Assembly (NCBI GenBank): GCA_023974075.1
Contig: CM043785.1
Coordinates: forward strand, 19,379,169-19,443,168
DNA length: 64,000 nt
Origin: Chaenocephalus aceratus
Lineage: Eukaryota > Chordata > Actinopteri > Perciformes > Channichthyidae
Direction of reading: 5' to 3'
In this document: positions 14,316 to 23,581 of the stretch, in pieces
Numbering within the stretch: position 1 is the stretch's first letter
Layout: each line of letters begins with the position of its first letter
Notes under the pieces: generated by a model
Told to the model about the DNA's origin: nothing
The model's database searches: none
What the model saw: the letters and a program-made list of their open reading frames with translations, nothing else
Translations under genes and position numbers: made by a program

Positions 14316-17309
14316 TCAAATAAAAGCAGCGACAAAAAGAAAAGTCTTCAGCCTGGATTTAAAAGTAGTAAGAGTTGCAGCGGACCTGCAGGTTTCTGGG
14401 AGTTTGTTCCAGATATTTGGAGCATAATAACTGAACGCTGCTTTACCATGTTTAGTTCTGACTCTGGGGACAGAAAGCTGACCAGTCCCTGAAGACCTGA
14501 GAGATCTGGATGGTTCATAGTTTAGCAGGAGGTCAGTAATGTATTTTGGGCCTAAACCATTCAGTGCTTTATAAACCAGCAGCAGTATTTTGAAATCTAT
14601 TCTTTGACACACAGGAAGCCAGTGTAAAGACTTCAGAACAGGAGTGATGTGATCCACTTTCTTAGTGTTAGTGAGGACTCGAGCAGCGGCGTTCTGAATC
14701 AGCTGCAGCTTTCTAATAGATTTTTTAGTGAGACCTGTGAAGACACCATTGCAGTAGTCGAGTCTACTGAAGATAAAGGCATGGACAAGTTTTTCCAAAT
14801 CCTGCTGTGACATTAGTCTTTTAATCCTAGATATGTTCTTTAGGTGATAGTAGGCTGATTTAGTAACTGTTTTAATGTGACTGTTGAAACTCAGGTCAGA
14901 GTCCATGACTACACCTAGATTTCTGGCTTTATCTGTTGGTTTGAACATTGCACACTGAAGCTCAGCGCTAACTTTTAAACGTTCTGCCTTGGCTCCAAAA
15001 ACCATTACCTCAGTTTTATCTTTGTTTAATTGGAGAAAGTTCTGACACATCCAGTCATTGATTTGTTCAATGCACTTACTCAGTGTTTGAATTGGAGCAT
15101 AGTCTCCTGGTGAAATTGTTACGTAAATTTGTGTGTCATCTGCATAGCTATGGTAACTTATTTTGTTGTTCTTCATTATCTGAGCCAGTGGTAGCATGTA
15201 GATGTTAAAGAGAAGAGGCCCCAAGATGGAGCCTTGAGGAACCCCACATGTCATATTTGTCAACTCAGATGTGTATTTACCGATAGAAACAAAGTTGTTT
15301 CTGTCCTTTAAGTAGGATTTAAACCAATTTAGAACTGTTTCCGAAAGTCCCACCCAGTTTTCCAGTCGGTCCAGTAATATGCTGTGGTCAACAGTGTCAA
15401 ACGCAGCACTGAGATCTAATAATACTAACACTGAAGTTCTGCCACTGTCTGTGTTTAAGTGGATGTCGTTAAAGACCTTTACAAGAGCAGTCTCAGTGCT
15501 GTGGTTTGGACGAAAGCCTGACTGGAACACATCAAAACAGTCATTTAAATGCAAGAAATTACTCAACTGTTGAAAAACAACTTTTTCAATGATCTTACCT
15601 AGAAATGGGAGGTTTGATATGGGCCTGTAATTGTTCATTACTGAAGCATCTAGATTATTCTTTTTTAAGAGCGGTTTAATGACTGCAGTTTTCAGGGCCT
15701 GTGGAAAAATACCTGAGTGAAGAGATTTGTTTACTATATGAAGTAGTTCTGAGGCCATGCAAGGCAAAACATCTTTGAAAAATCCTGTTGGAATAATATC
15801 AAGGCAGCAGGAGGAGGATTTCAGAAGTTGTATAATGTCCTCCAGGTTTTTATCATTAATCTGATGGAATTGTGTCATGATGTCTGAATTGATGTTAAGT
15901 GGACACAGAGACAACACATTTGCTGTTCCTGATGCAGAGGCACTGACTGCTTGTCTGATTTTCTGAATTTTGTCAGTGAAAAAGGAGGCAAAATCATTGC
16001 ACGCCCTGGTGGATAGAAATTCAGGGGCTACTGACACTGGGGGGTTAGTTAGTCTGTCGACGGTAGCAAACAAGGCACGTGCGTTGTTTTTGTTTTTGGT
16101 AATGATGTCAGAGAAGAATGATTGTCGTGCGTTTTTCAATTCCAAATTATAAAGGCCAAGTCTCTCTTTATAAATTTCAAAGTGAACCTGGAGATTTGTT
16201 TTTCGCCACCTGCGTTCAGCTTTTCGACATTCTCTTTTTTCTGTTTTAACGGTCATGGCCTTTCTCCATGGAGATATTTTCTTCCCAGTCACTTCCTTTA
16301 CCTTAATTGGAGCAATGGCATCTATAACATTTTTAATTTTTGAATTAAAATGATCTACTAGCTCATTTACTGAGGTGTTAGCAGGGGCAAGTGTGGAAGA
16401 AAAATTCTGAGTAAACATTTCCCTAGTATTTTCAGTTAAACATCGCTTTGTGGTTACCTCTTTTTGAACACTTGTGTGAACAGAAATAGAGCTCTCAAAG
16501 AAAACACAGGAATGGTCAGACAGTGCAACATCAGTCACCACAACCTTAGAGATATTCAGACCCTTTGAGATAATTAAGTCCAGAGTGTGCCCCTTATTGT
16601 GCGTGGGCTCCGTCACATGCTGAGTCAGTCCATAGCTATCAAGAACACAAAACAGTTCTTTAGCCCCTCTGTCCTGGGGGTTGTCAACATGGATGTTAAA
16701 ATCACCAACAATGACTAGACGGTCAAAGTCAATACACACTATAGACAGCAGTTCAGTAAGGTCATCAAAAAAGCTTGCACAGTATTTCGGTGGCCTATAG
16801 ATATTTAGGAACAGAGCTCGAGAGGAGCATTTCAGCTGAAGGGCCACATATTCAAAAGAAGCAAAGTTTCCATACGATGTCTTCCTGAATTGAATGGAAT
16901 CATTGAACAGAATAGCAACTCCACCCCCTTTCTTATGCATTCTTTCCTGACTCATAAAACTAAAGTTGGGAGGGGTTGATTCGATAAGAACAGCTGCACT
17001 GTTATTTTGTTCAATCCAAGTTTCTGTTAAAAACATAAAATCAAGATTGTGCTCAGTGATAAAATCATTGATTAAAAATGTTTTTCCTGCCAAAGACCTG
17101 ACATTTAATAAAGCTAGTTTAAGTTCGTTAAACACACTATCAGTCATGTTTTTTGTAACAAGCTGTGGCTGACATGGAATCACTGCTAAATTAGATAAAC
17201 TCACACAAACGTTTGAGCGCTTCCTGTATCTAAGATCATTCACCGCTCTTAATCTATTACCTATCAACACAGATATCGGCAAAGCTACTGGCAGGCAGGG
17301 CCCGGGCAT
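14316..17309 (-). CDS. LINE A ORF2: AP-type endonuclease and reverse transcriptase, intact
   Basis: The uninterrupted 997-residue frame encodes the protein that nicks target DNA and reverse-transcribes the element RNA. The endonuclease domain spans about residues 63-285: LLNVRSL (N69), FLTETW (E96), GDFNIH (D203, N205) and SDHS (D265, H266). The reverse transcriptase spans about 540-780: [40 protein letters not shown] (D632), GVPQGSILGPLLF and YADD (722-725). The C-terminal part has RLDYCNG, IQNAAARVLT and LHWLPV, typical of L2-like elements. All catalytic residues that I can check are present. The start is the first ATG of the frame; conserved sequence begins near residue 63. Whether it is expressed is unknown. 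Confidence 0.93.
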   Translation of the reverse strand: MPGPCLPVALPISVLIGNRLRAVNDLRYRKRSNVCVSLSNLAVIPCQPQLVTKNMTDSVFNELKLALLNVRSLAGKTFLINDFITEHNLDFMFLTETWIEQNNSAAVLIESTPPNFSFMSQERMHKKGGGVAILFNDSIQFRKTSYGNFASFEYVALQLKCSSRALFLNIYRPPKYCASFFDDLTELLSIVCIDFDRLVIVGDFNIHVDNPQDRGAKELFCVLDSYGLTQHVTEPTHNKGHTLDLIISKGLNISKVVVTDVALSDHSCVFFESSISVHTSVQKEVTTKRCLTENTREMFTQNFSSTLAPANTSVNELVDHFNSKIKNVIDAIAPIKVKEVTGKKISPWRKAMTVKTEKRECRKAERRWRKTNLQVHFEIYKERLGLYNLELKNARQSFFSDIITKNKNNARALFATVDRLTNPPVSVAPEFLSTRACNDFASFFTDKIQKIRQAVSASASGTANVLSLCPLNINSDIMTQFHQINDKNLEDIIQLLKSSSCCLDIIPTGFFKDVLPCMASELLHIVNKSLHSGIFPQALKTAVIKPLLKKNNLDASVMNNYRPISNLPFLGKIIEKVVFQQLSNFLHLNDCFDVFQSGFRPNHSTETALVKVFNDIHLNTDSGRTSVLVLLDLSAAFDTVDHSILLDRLENWVGLSETVLNWFKSYLKDRNNFVSIGKYTSELTNMTCGVPQGSILGPLLFNIYMLPLAQIMKNNKISYHSYADDTQIYVTISPGDYAPIQTLSKCIEQINDWMCQNFLQLNKDKTEVMVFGAKAERLKVSAELQCAMFKPTDKARNLGVVMDSDLSFNSHIKTVTKSAYYHLKNISRIKRLMSQQDLEKLVHAFIFSRLDYCNGVFTGLTKKSIRKLQLIQNAAARVLTNTKKVDHITPVLKSLHWLPVCQRIDFKILLLVYKALNGLGPKYITDLLLNYEPSRSLRSSGTGQLSVPRVRTKHGKAAFSYYAPNIWNKLPETCRSAATLTTFKSRLKTFLFVAAFI

Positions 17310-17360
17310 GTCCTGGAAAGAGTTGAGAGTGCCATACGCCCTTGAGCCTGGACCCAGCAG

Positions 17361-17489
17361 ATATCAGTTTGCAGATTGTTTTGGTTTGGATGATTGTGGT
17401 AGGCATGGTGATGAAGCCGGGGGAGATGGTGCGCGTCTCTGCTTTGGTGATTTTGGTGGGCGTCGTTGAGGAGCGGGGGTAAAGGACAT
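17361..17489 (-). CDS. short Pro/Ser-rich ORF 5' of LINE A ORF2
   Basis: A 42-codon frame starting at ATG 17489 encodes MSFTPAPQRRPPKSPKQRR and a Ser/Pro-rich tail, ending 51 bp before the ORF2 ATG. It may be a remnant of the element's ORF1 or part of its 5' leader. Support is only position and composition. Confidence 0.2.
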
Positions 17490-17532
17490 GCTGCCAGCCC
17501 TGCGTATCGCCTTAGTCTGGTCTTTGAAGAAG

Positions 17533-17690
17533 CATCAATCTCATTACGCCAATCCTGATTGGCTGGTGATCTTGACGTCAGCGTCAGGGGGAATCACCCC
17601 CTATAAGTAGCCTGCGCCACGACGCAAGCGTCATTCAAACACCTCTTCTCGCTTCAGAGCACATCTCACAGTAGCCGGGCAAGCTTCACT
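17533..17690 (+). repeat. left DIRS inverted terminal repeat, inner part
   Basis: Continuation of the left repeat after the LINE: CATCAATCTCATTACGCCAA, then GACGTCAGCGTCAGGGG and CCCCCTATAAGTAGC. It matches the reverse complement of 23350-23500. The TATAAGTAGC box about 60-90 bp before the gag leader is a plausible promoter element. Confidence 0.8.
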
Positions 17691-18102
17691 GTCCACAGAC
17701 TGAACCCAAATACCCATTTCGGTCGACGGGCGCTCACCGGCTACTCCTTCTGCTTCGCAGGAAGACGGTAGGACTAACGCTGTTAGTATTTAAAATTGAC
17801 CTCGCCCTTCTCTTCCCGGGAAAGTAAGGTAGGTCCGATTTTTTAAGCTAGCAGCACACCTGTTGCTAGCTCGCTCCCTCTCTACCGACCGACACCACGG
17901 TAGCGAGGAAGTTTTTTCTTTTCTCCTCTCCACGGAGGGGAAAAGGATTAAAAAGGAGCATACTGCCACACCAGTCAGTATTCTCCGGGAATAAAATACC
18001 CACACCGTCCTTTTTCTCCAGATTAAGGACAAGGTGGTAATAGCTTTTTCTCCCGTCCCACCTGTCGAGAGCGGGCCCTCTCCACGCCACGAGGCGACCA
18101 AG

Positions 18103-19689
18103 ATGGACGCCCCTCTCCCTCACACCAGAGGAGTCAGGGACTCGGTGGCTCGACAGGTCTGTTCGTCCTGCCTCGGGCTGGAACACGCCCAAGGCGCGAT
18201 CGACAACCCCGGCTCATGCGGACATTGTGTCCGCTTCACCGGTAAGAGCCTCCGCCGACGGTTAGCAAGACAAGCTAGCCTATCGGAACAGGACCCCCCC
18301 ATGTCCACAGACCCGCCGGCCGGCAGTCAAGACATGGGGACGTCCGCCACAGAGAGTGAACCCCTCTCTGTGTCGGTCTGGGGCTCACTATCTGCTATGG
18401 CTATAGAACCGGAATCCCGCGCCCTGGCAGGCCGGGACCCGGTGACGGCAAGACACGTGGGAACGGTTTCCCGCGCTCCACCAAGCTGGGGCTCCCGGTT
18501 AGACCTCACCATGGTCTCACCCGCGGAGGATGTCCTCGGGCTGGACTACGAGGAGGACGAAGAGGAGGACGCCTTGGCGTTCCTCCTGTCCGAATCGGAT
18601 GAACAGGAAGAGGACACCTTCATGTCACCGGCTCAGGCTGCAAAGCCTGAGGCAAGTGCTGCTCTCCCGGGCGATAGCGCACCAGCTTCGCCCGGTCTGA
18701 GCATGGACCTGCAGGCCGTGTGCAAACGCGCTGCGGTCAGACTCAACGTTCCGTGGCCTGAAATGGCCAAAGAGACCTCCAGGTCCCGCTACGAGGGGAA
18801 ACACCTTCCCCAAGCAGCGGGCAAAAAGAGGCAACTCCTCCCGGTCTTCCCGGAAATGTTGGATGAAGTGTCGGTCTCGTGGAGAGACCGGCCCTTCAGC
18901 AACAAGGTCCCAATCCAGGGTGCCTCCTCCCTAGACTGCGACGGAATGGAGAAGCTCGGCCTGCTCCGCATGCCGCCCATGGAACCACTGGTAGCGGCTC
19001 ACCTTCTACCAAAGGTGGGCCCGTCACCAAGCAGGAACCCCACGCTGCCAGCAAAGTCGGACCGTTTTCAGTCAGCAATGACTGAAAAGTCCTACAAAGC
19101 TGCAGCATTGTCCGCCAGGGCCCTGAATGTGTCCTCGCTGCTAACCGCCTACCAAGCGGAGCTCTGCGAGGACCTGTCGGGTAACCCGGGGGCAGCAACT
19201 CTGGATGAGATGGCAGCGGTCACGGACATTTGTCTCTGTGTCCAACGCTGCGCCGTCCAGGCCACGGGCAAGGTAATGGGGATCATGGTGGTGCAGGAAA
19301 GAGCGAGATGGCTCAACCTCACCACTCTCCCAGACCGGGAAAAGGAGGATGTGCTGGATATGCCCATCGTTCCAGAGGGAATTTTCGGCTCCGCTCTCCG
19401 CATGCAAAGGAGGTGTGAGACGAAAAAGAGGGAGGACGAGGCACTCCACCTCTGCCTCCCTCGAAGGGTCCAGCCGCTGCTTTCGCAGCAGCAGTCCTCT
19501 GCCCAGGCTGCCTCGAACTCTGCTCGGTTTAAAGCACCGAAGACGCAGAGGCAGCAGCCCACCCCGAGTCCCCAGCCCAGGCTGGAGACAAGGGCAAGCT
19601 GGCCTAGAAATTCTCCGGTTCCGGCTGCAGCTCAGGCTCAGCCAACCCAGAATTTCGGCCAGCAGTTGAGGAAGAAGCGAGCGGCGTGA
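18103..19689 (+). CDS. DIRS gag-like protein with LAP2alpha-like region
   Basis: This 528-residue frame starts at ATG 18103; the same frame is open upstream to 18034 without an earlier ATG. The N-terminus has the cysteine arrangement CSSCLGLEHAQG...CGHC seen in vertebrate DIRS gag proteins. The middle is acidic (DYEEDEEEDALAFLLSESDE). The C-terminal half contains SVSWRDRPFSNKVPIQGAS and MPPMEPLVAAHLLPK, resembling the DIRS-derived C-terminal domain of mammalian LAP2alpha. The tail is Gln/Pro/Arg-rich. In the family it is the presumed structural protein of the retrotransposition particle. No stop or frameshift is seen, so this part is still open. Confidence 0.85.
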   Translation: MDAPLPHTRGVRDSVARQVCSSCLGLEHAQGAIDNPGSCGHCVRFTGKSLRRRLARQASLSEQDPPMSTDPPAGSQDMGTSATESEPLSVSVWGSLSAMAIEPESRALAGRDPVTARHVGTVSRAPPSWGSRLDLTMVSPAEDVLGLDYEEDEEEDALAFLLSESDEQEEDTFMSPAQAAKPEASAALPGDSAPASPGLSMDLQAVCKRAAVRLNVPWPEMAKETSRSRYEGKHLPQAAGKKRQLLPVFPEMLDEVSVSWRDRPFSNKVPIQGASSLDCDGMEKLGLLRMPPMEPLVAAHLLPKVGPSPSRNPTLPAKSDRFQSAMTEKSYKAAALSARALNVSSLLTAYQAELCEDLSGNPGAATLDEMAAVTDICLCVQRCAVQATGKVMGIMVVQERARWLNLTTLPDREKEDVLDMPIVPEGIFGSALRMQRRCETKKREDEALHLCLPRRVQPLLSQQQSSAQAASNSARFKAPKTQRQQPTPSPQPRLETRASWPRNSPVPAAAQAQPTQNFGQQLRKKRAA

Positions 19690-19904
19690 CAGCCCCTCCT
19701 TCTTCCCTCCGTGAATGTGTTCCCGCCACCTCGAGAGATGCCTAAACACCATCCTCAAGTCCGCACAAACACATGTCACACGTTGATTGATTCCTCTGTC
19801 ATAAAACATTTGCCGCTGACGCATCCAGGCTTCAGGCCGAGGGCGCAGCTCAAAAAGATGAAAAGAAAATCAATAAAACCAATAAACAGCCCGCCGACGG
19901 GTCT

Positions 19905-20090
19905 GTGAAGGCACCACCGCCACGCGCACGTGCAGTGCCGGCTGGGGCTTTAAGGGCACCACCGTCACGCGCAGTGCCGGCTGGGGCCGTGAAGGCTCCA
20001 CCGTCACACACATGCGCAGTGCCGGCTGGAGCTGTAAGGGCACCACCGTCACGCGCATGCGCAGTGCCGACTGGAGCCGTAAGCGTGACA
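19905..20090 (+). repeat. minisatellite of about 45-48 bp, four units
   Basis: Four imperfect units contain GGCACCACCGTCACGCGCA followed by GTGCCGGCTGGGGC. They lie between gag and the remains of pol. The short ORFs over it are products of the repeat. Confidence 0.75.
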
Positions 20091-20559
20091 TCTCAGCTGG
20101 CTCTAAGGAGCATACAGCAGGAGATACTCACGACATCTGCCTGGGTTTCTCAAAACAGTTACACATTATCTGTTTTCACAAGCCCCGAGAGAGTCAACCC
20201 ATATTCTGGAGAGAGGTTCTCTCTCTCTCTCTCTCTCTCCTAGAAAGAAGGGTTTTATCTATAATGCCCGCCGAGCAGAGTCAGATTACGCATGCAGACA
20301 AATGTCCTCGTAAAGCACCCGCTCAACATGGGTCTCATAATAAAACTAAACCCCGCGCGCCACGGCGTGCGGAGAGTATTGGTTATTATGTAATGCGTAG
20401 TGGCACTACACCCGACTTTTCTAGTGCGAGACGCGCCTACGGGTGCTGTCCTTTCACGGAAGTTGGTCACCACGGACGCATGTCAGACAGGCTGATAGGG
20501 TATTTACGAAGGTCGCCCGGTGAGAGGTCTCTAGAGCAGAGACCTCCAGCGGGCGCACA
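20091..20559 (+). other. remnant of the DIRS pol start and deletion scar
   Basis: About 20130-20215 reads AWVSQNSYTLSVFTSPERVN in one frame, which resembles the N-terminal end of DIRS reverse transcriptase (tryptophan-containing segment before the RT fingers). It is followed by a (CT)n run at 20219-20240 and frame-broken sequence. No RT fingers, palm or catalytic YLDD motif is present before the RNase H block, so the polymerase core is deleted. Confidence 0.5.
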
Positions 20560-21027
20560 AATCACCCGGAGCTTTTAGCGGTGTTCCCCACCCTAAAACG
20601 CTTCCTGCCTTCTCTCAGAGGACACCATGTCCTCGTGAGGACAGACAACACGATATCGTGTATGAACCGCCAAGGGAGGTTGCGTTGTCTCCAGTCACAC
20701 ACACTGGCACACAAACTGATCCCTTGGAGCGGCAGACGTCTCCTCTCTCTGAGAGCGACACAGGTACCGGGAGTGATGCACCTCGGGACAGAACTACTGT
20801 CCAGAGGTGCACCACTCTATGCAGACTGGACTCCACATCCAAGGATCGTGAGTCCGCTGTGGGTGCGTTACGGCGGAGCCGCGTTAAATCTGTTCGCATA
20901 AAGAAAAAATGCTCAATGACAGCTCTTCTCTTTAATGCACGATTTAAACGCACTGTTAGGCGGGGACGCACTTGTACACGATTGACCTCCGGGTCCTCTG
21001 TACGCGTTCCCACCCCTGGCTCTGTTA
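20560..21027 (+). pseudogene. DIRS RNase H domain remnant
   Basis: The frame encodes ELLAVFPTLKRFLPSLRGHH, then VLVRTDNTISCMNRQG and LRATQVPGVMHLGTELLSRG, characteristic of the RNase H region of DIRS polyproteins (the Asp of RTDN is one catalytic carboxylate). The same frame continues to 21027 but has stop codons at TAA 20899-20901 and two downstream TGA codons. It then ends at the inserted MITE. It is no longer able to make the full polyprotein. Confidence 0.75.
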
Positions 21028-21925
21028 GTGCCCCGGCCACACGATGACGAAAACGGCTAAACGCATAGGATTAACGCAAACGCAAACGCAAAAAAGCTTC
21101 CGTCCACATGCAATAGTCATCCGGATAGTGTCTGTCCACACGAGACAGCTCCGTTAAGCTCCAACCGCTGGAGAAGCTGCAGTACATATGCCGAGCCTGT
21201 ACGTGGCGCTGTAACTTCCTCCACAAAAGCAGCGAAGAAGCATGGTTGTCATGGTTGCCCTTCTGTTTATTCTCCGCGGTGGGGGCCGAGGGAACCGGGC
21301 AGAGTTTTTCGCCAGTCAACGTGTATTAAAGTTTAAATCTTCCGGACAAAATTATAAAAGTGCCGGTCAAAGGTCTTCTTTGTTTTTTATTGAGCTTTAA
21401 AACAAATGAATAACAACAAATATAATATAATAATAAAATACACGGAACCTCTCTTTTTCCTCCCTCTCTTCGGACAGCGCCAGTGTCTGTTTCATGCAGC
21501 AGCTGATCCAGTAATGAGTGACCCGGCCGACAGTAAAAATAAACATATTTATAACTAGTGTAGGTAGTTTGAGAGGTGTCTCCGTCCTGTCAGATTAGAC
21601 TTCACTCGCGTTTATGTCCATATCGAGAGAAAGATAAATAATCTGAATTCAGTGTGCAGTTTACTTTGACGCGGGGGTGAGCAGCAGAGGTGGGGAGAGG
21701 CGGGGCTATTGTCTCAACATTATCAGAAAATGATCGTATAGGGCGTACACACGGAGCCGTTGGACCTCCCAGAGCGTTGCGTATGCCGTTCTATCCACCT
21801 TGGGACCCGTTATCGTTTCCGCAGTCGTTTAGTGCCGTATTCGGTCGTCCTCGTGTGGCCGAACGGTCTATATGACACTAAACAGTAACGCAAACGACCG
21901 TTTTCGTCCTCGTGTGGCCGGGGCA
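21028..21925. mobile_element. non-autonomous DNA element (MITE) inserted in the DIRS
   Basis: The inverted ends share TGCCCCGGCCACACGA followed by GACGAAAACGG. The flank TGTTA at 21023-21027 repeats at 21926-21930. Removing 21028-21930 brings the surrounding DIRS sequence back to a continuous match. The 4-5 bp duplication does not give a confident superfamily. The interior (21480-21640) shares a block with the hAT-type element at 41706-44478. It has no transposase. Confidence 0.75.
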
Positions 21926-21930
21926 TGTTA

Positions 21931-23183
21931 CCCCCAACTCTGGCCAGAGTGAAGGAGCAACACCACACACTTACTCGGATGTATCTGCCCTAGCCCGCAA
22001 CGTACGGGCTGGCGGAGATATCTCAGCTGTTGTGCGGGCAGCCATGGCAGCCCCCACCACGCAGGGACAGATTGTCTCAGGCGGGGGGGGCGATCCTTCA
22101 CCCACGCCCAGAGCACGGGGCACTATGGGCCTGACCCGTGAGTGGTACAATCTGAATACAGTGGGACTCCCTCAGAAGGTGATAAACACTATTCAGAGTG
22201 CGAGAGCTTCCTCCACCAGGTCTATTTACGACTGTAAGTGGAGGGTGTTTGAGGAGTGGTGCCTTCAAGAAGGACACAGCTCTTTTCAATGTCCTGTCGG
22301 GGTGATTTTATCATCTCTACAGGACTTGATCGATAAACACAGAGCTTTCTCCACGATCAAGGTGTACCTGGCTGCTATTGCTGCATGCCATGTGGGCTTT
22401 GAGGGTAAGACGGCTAGCCAACATCCTTTGGTCTGCCGTTTTATGAAGGGAGCGCGCAGGCTCCTCCCTGTCTCCAGGTCGCTGGTGCCCTTATGGGACC
22501 TGGCAGTGGTTTTAAATGGGCTCAGAATGACCCCATTTGAACCCCTGGAAGGAGCTGACATGAAACATCTGTCACTCAAGACAGTGCTGTTACTGGCCCT
22601 GGCATCCGCCAAGCGGGTCAGTGATATTCATGCACTGTCTGTACATCCTTCATGCACTCAGTTCGCCCCAGGGCAAACGAGAGTGTTGTTGAAGCCCAAC
22701 CCTGCCTTTACACCAAAGGTGGTTGGTTCGTGTACCCCAATTGACATTGAGGCATTTCCTCCGCCGCTGGTTTCCTCCGGGGAACAGCAGCAGGATCTGT
22801 TGTGTCCAGTCCGGGCTTTACACACATATATGGACAGATCAAAGGAGCTTCGTCTTAATGACCAACTCTTCGTGTCCTGGGCTAACCCTCACAAGGGCAA
22901 GCATGTTACTAAGCAACGGCTCTCCCACTGGATTGTGGAGGCAATTGCTTTGGCCTATACGAGTCAGAATTTGCAAGCACCTTCGGGTCTGCGGGCTCAC
23001 TCGACTTGGGGCCTGGCTACATCCTGGGCTTTGTTCAAGGGTGTTTCCATCCAAGACATCTGTGCAGCGGCAAGCTGGTCCTCGCCGCTCACTTTTGTCC
23101 GCTTTTACAGGCTAGACGTCTCCGCTCCAAGCGTGGCCCGAGCAGTGCTGGGCACCTTGTTGAGTCGGGACTCTACCTGTTAA
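21931..23183 (+). CDS. DIRS tyrosine recombinase, catalytic second Arg replaced by Trp
   Basis: DIRS elements integrate circular DNA with a tyrosine recombinase instead of an integrase. The frame is open from the MITE boundary to the stop at 23181-23183 (about 417 codons). The core-binding part includes STRSIYDCKWRVFEEWC. The catalytic part has the first Arg in ASAKRVSDIHAL (codon 22614-22616), His in RAHSTWG (22998-23000) and the nucleophile Tyr in FVRFYRLDV (23106-23108). The second Arg of the HxxR motif is Trp here (TGG at 23007-23009), consistent with one CpG transition from CGG. The ORF's apparent N-terminus upstream of 21931 comes from the MITE. Activity is unlikely. Confidence 0.85.
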
Positions 23184-23244
23184 ATTCTGGTTGATCGGTG
23201 ATTTTCGAGATAAGCTCGTCTGGCAATACGGGAGCTACAATATC

Positions 23245-23345
23245 CCATAGTGAGACATCGAACGGAGTGTTATGAATGAGAACTATAGGTTACTTACGTA
23301 ACCCCAGTCCTCGGAGTAACATGAAGTGAGATGTCTCACCAGACG
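23245..23345 (+). repeat. DIRS internal complementary region
   Basis: The first half (23245-23282) is the reverse complement of the left end (13985-14025). The second half (23283-23345) is the reverse complement of the right end (23520-23581). This joined arrangement of both outer edges is the template proposed in DIRS biology for forming the circular intermediate. Confidence 0.85.
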
Positions 23346-23581
23346 GCCCTCCTTGCTATGGTGAAGCGAAAAGAGGTGCTTATTTTTGAATGACGCATGA
23401 GTTGTGGCGCAAGCTACTTATAGGGGGTGATTTCCCCTGACGCTGACGTCAAGATCACCATCCAATCAGGATTGGCGTAATGAGATTGATGCTTCTGTTT
23501 GCTCCGCGATGAGGCGCATCCCATAGTGAGACATCTCACTTCATGTTACTCTGAGAACTGGGGTTACGTAAGTAACCTATA
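23346..23581 (+). repeat. right DIRS inverted terminal repeat and terminus
   Basis: Reverse complement of the left repeat, including CCCCTATAAGTAGC-type sequence read in reverse at about 23420 and GATGAGGCGCATCCCATAG at 23507. It ends with GGTTACGTAAGTAACCTATA at 23581, itself containing the palindrome GGTTACGTAAGTAACC. Confidence 0.8.

Larger units (their letters stand above)
14053..17527 (-). mobile_element. LINE A: L2/CR1-type non-LTR retrotransposon
   Basis: The element is inserted in the left DIRS repeat on the minus strand. Its flanks AGAAG (14048-14052) and AGAAG (17528-17532) look like a short target duplication. The 3' end is a TGCCT pentamer repeat (seen as AGGCA on the + strand at 14053-14070), preceded by a tail containing AAAGCACTTTGAATTGCC and a T/A homopolymer. 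It encodes one long APE-RT ORF. At 3.5 kb it is probably 5'-truncated, since only a short ORF precedes the main one. Confidence 0.9.
13985..23581 (+). mobile_element. DIRS-type tyrosine-recombinase retrotransposon with nested insertions
   Basis: The element spans about 9.6 kb, of which about 5.2 kb is DIRS sequence after subtracting a LINE (14053-17527) and a small DNA element (21028-21925). It has inverted terminal repeats (13985-14052 plus 17533-17690 against 23346-23581), an internal complementary region (23245-23345), a gag-like ORF, an RNase H remnant and a tyrosine recombinase ORF. The reverse transcriptase core is absent. No target duplication is seen, as expected for recombinase-mediated insertion. 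GTT is present at the left boundary (13985) and just outside the right boundary (23582). Confidence 0.9.

Noticed and set aside
18120..19824. Minus-strand ORFs opposite the DIRS gag (up to 227 codons)
   Set aside because: GC-rich shadow frames of the gag ORF; no independent motifs.
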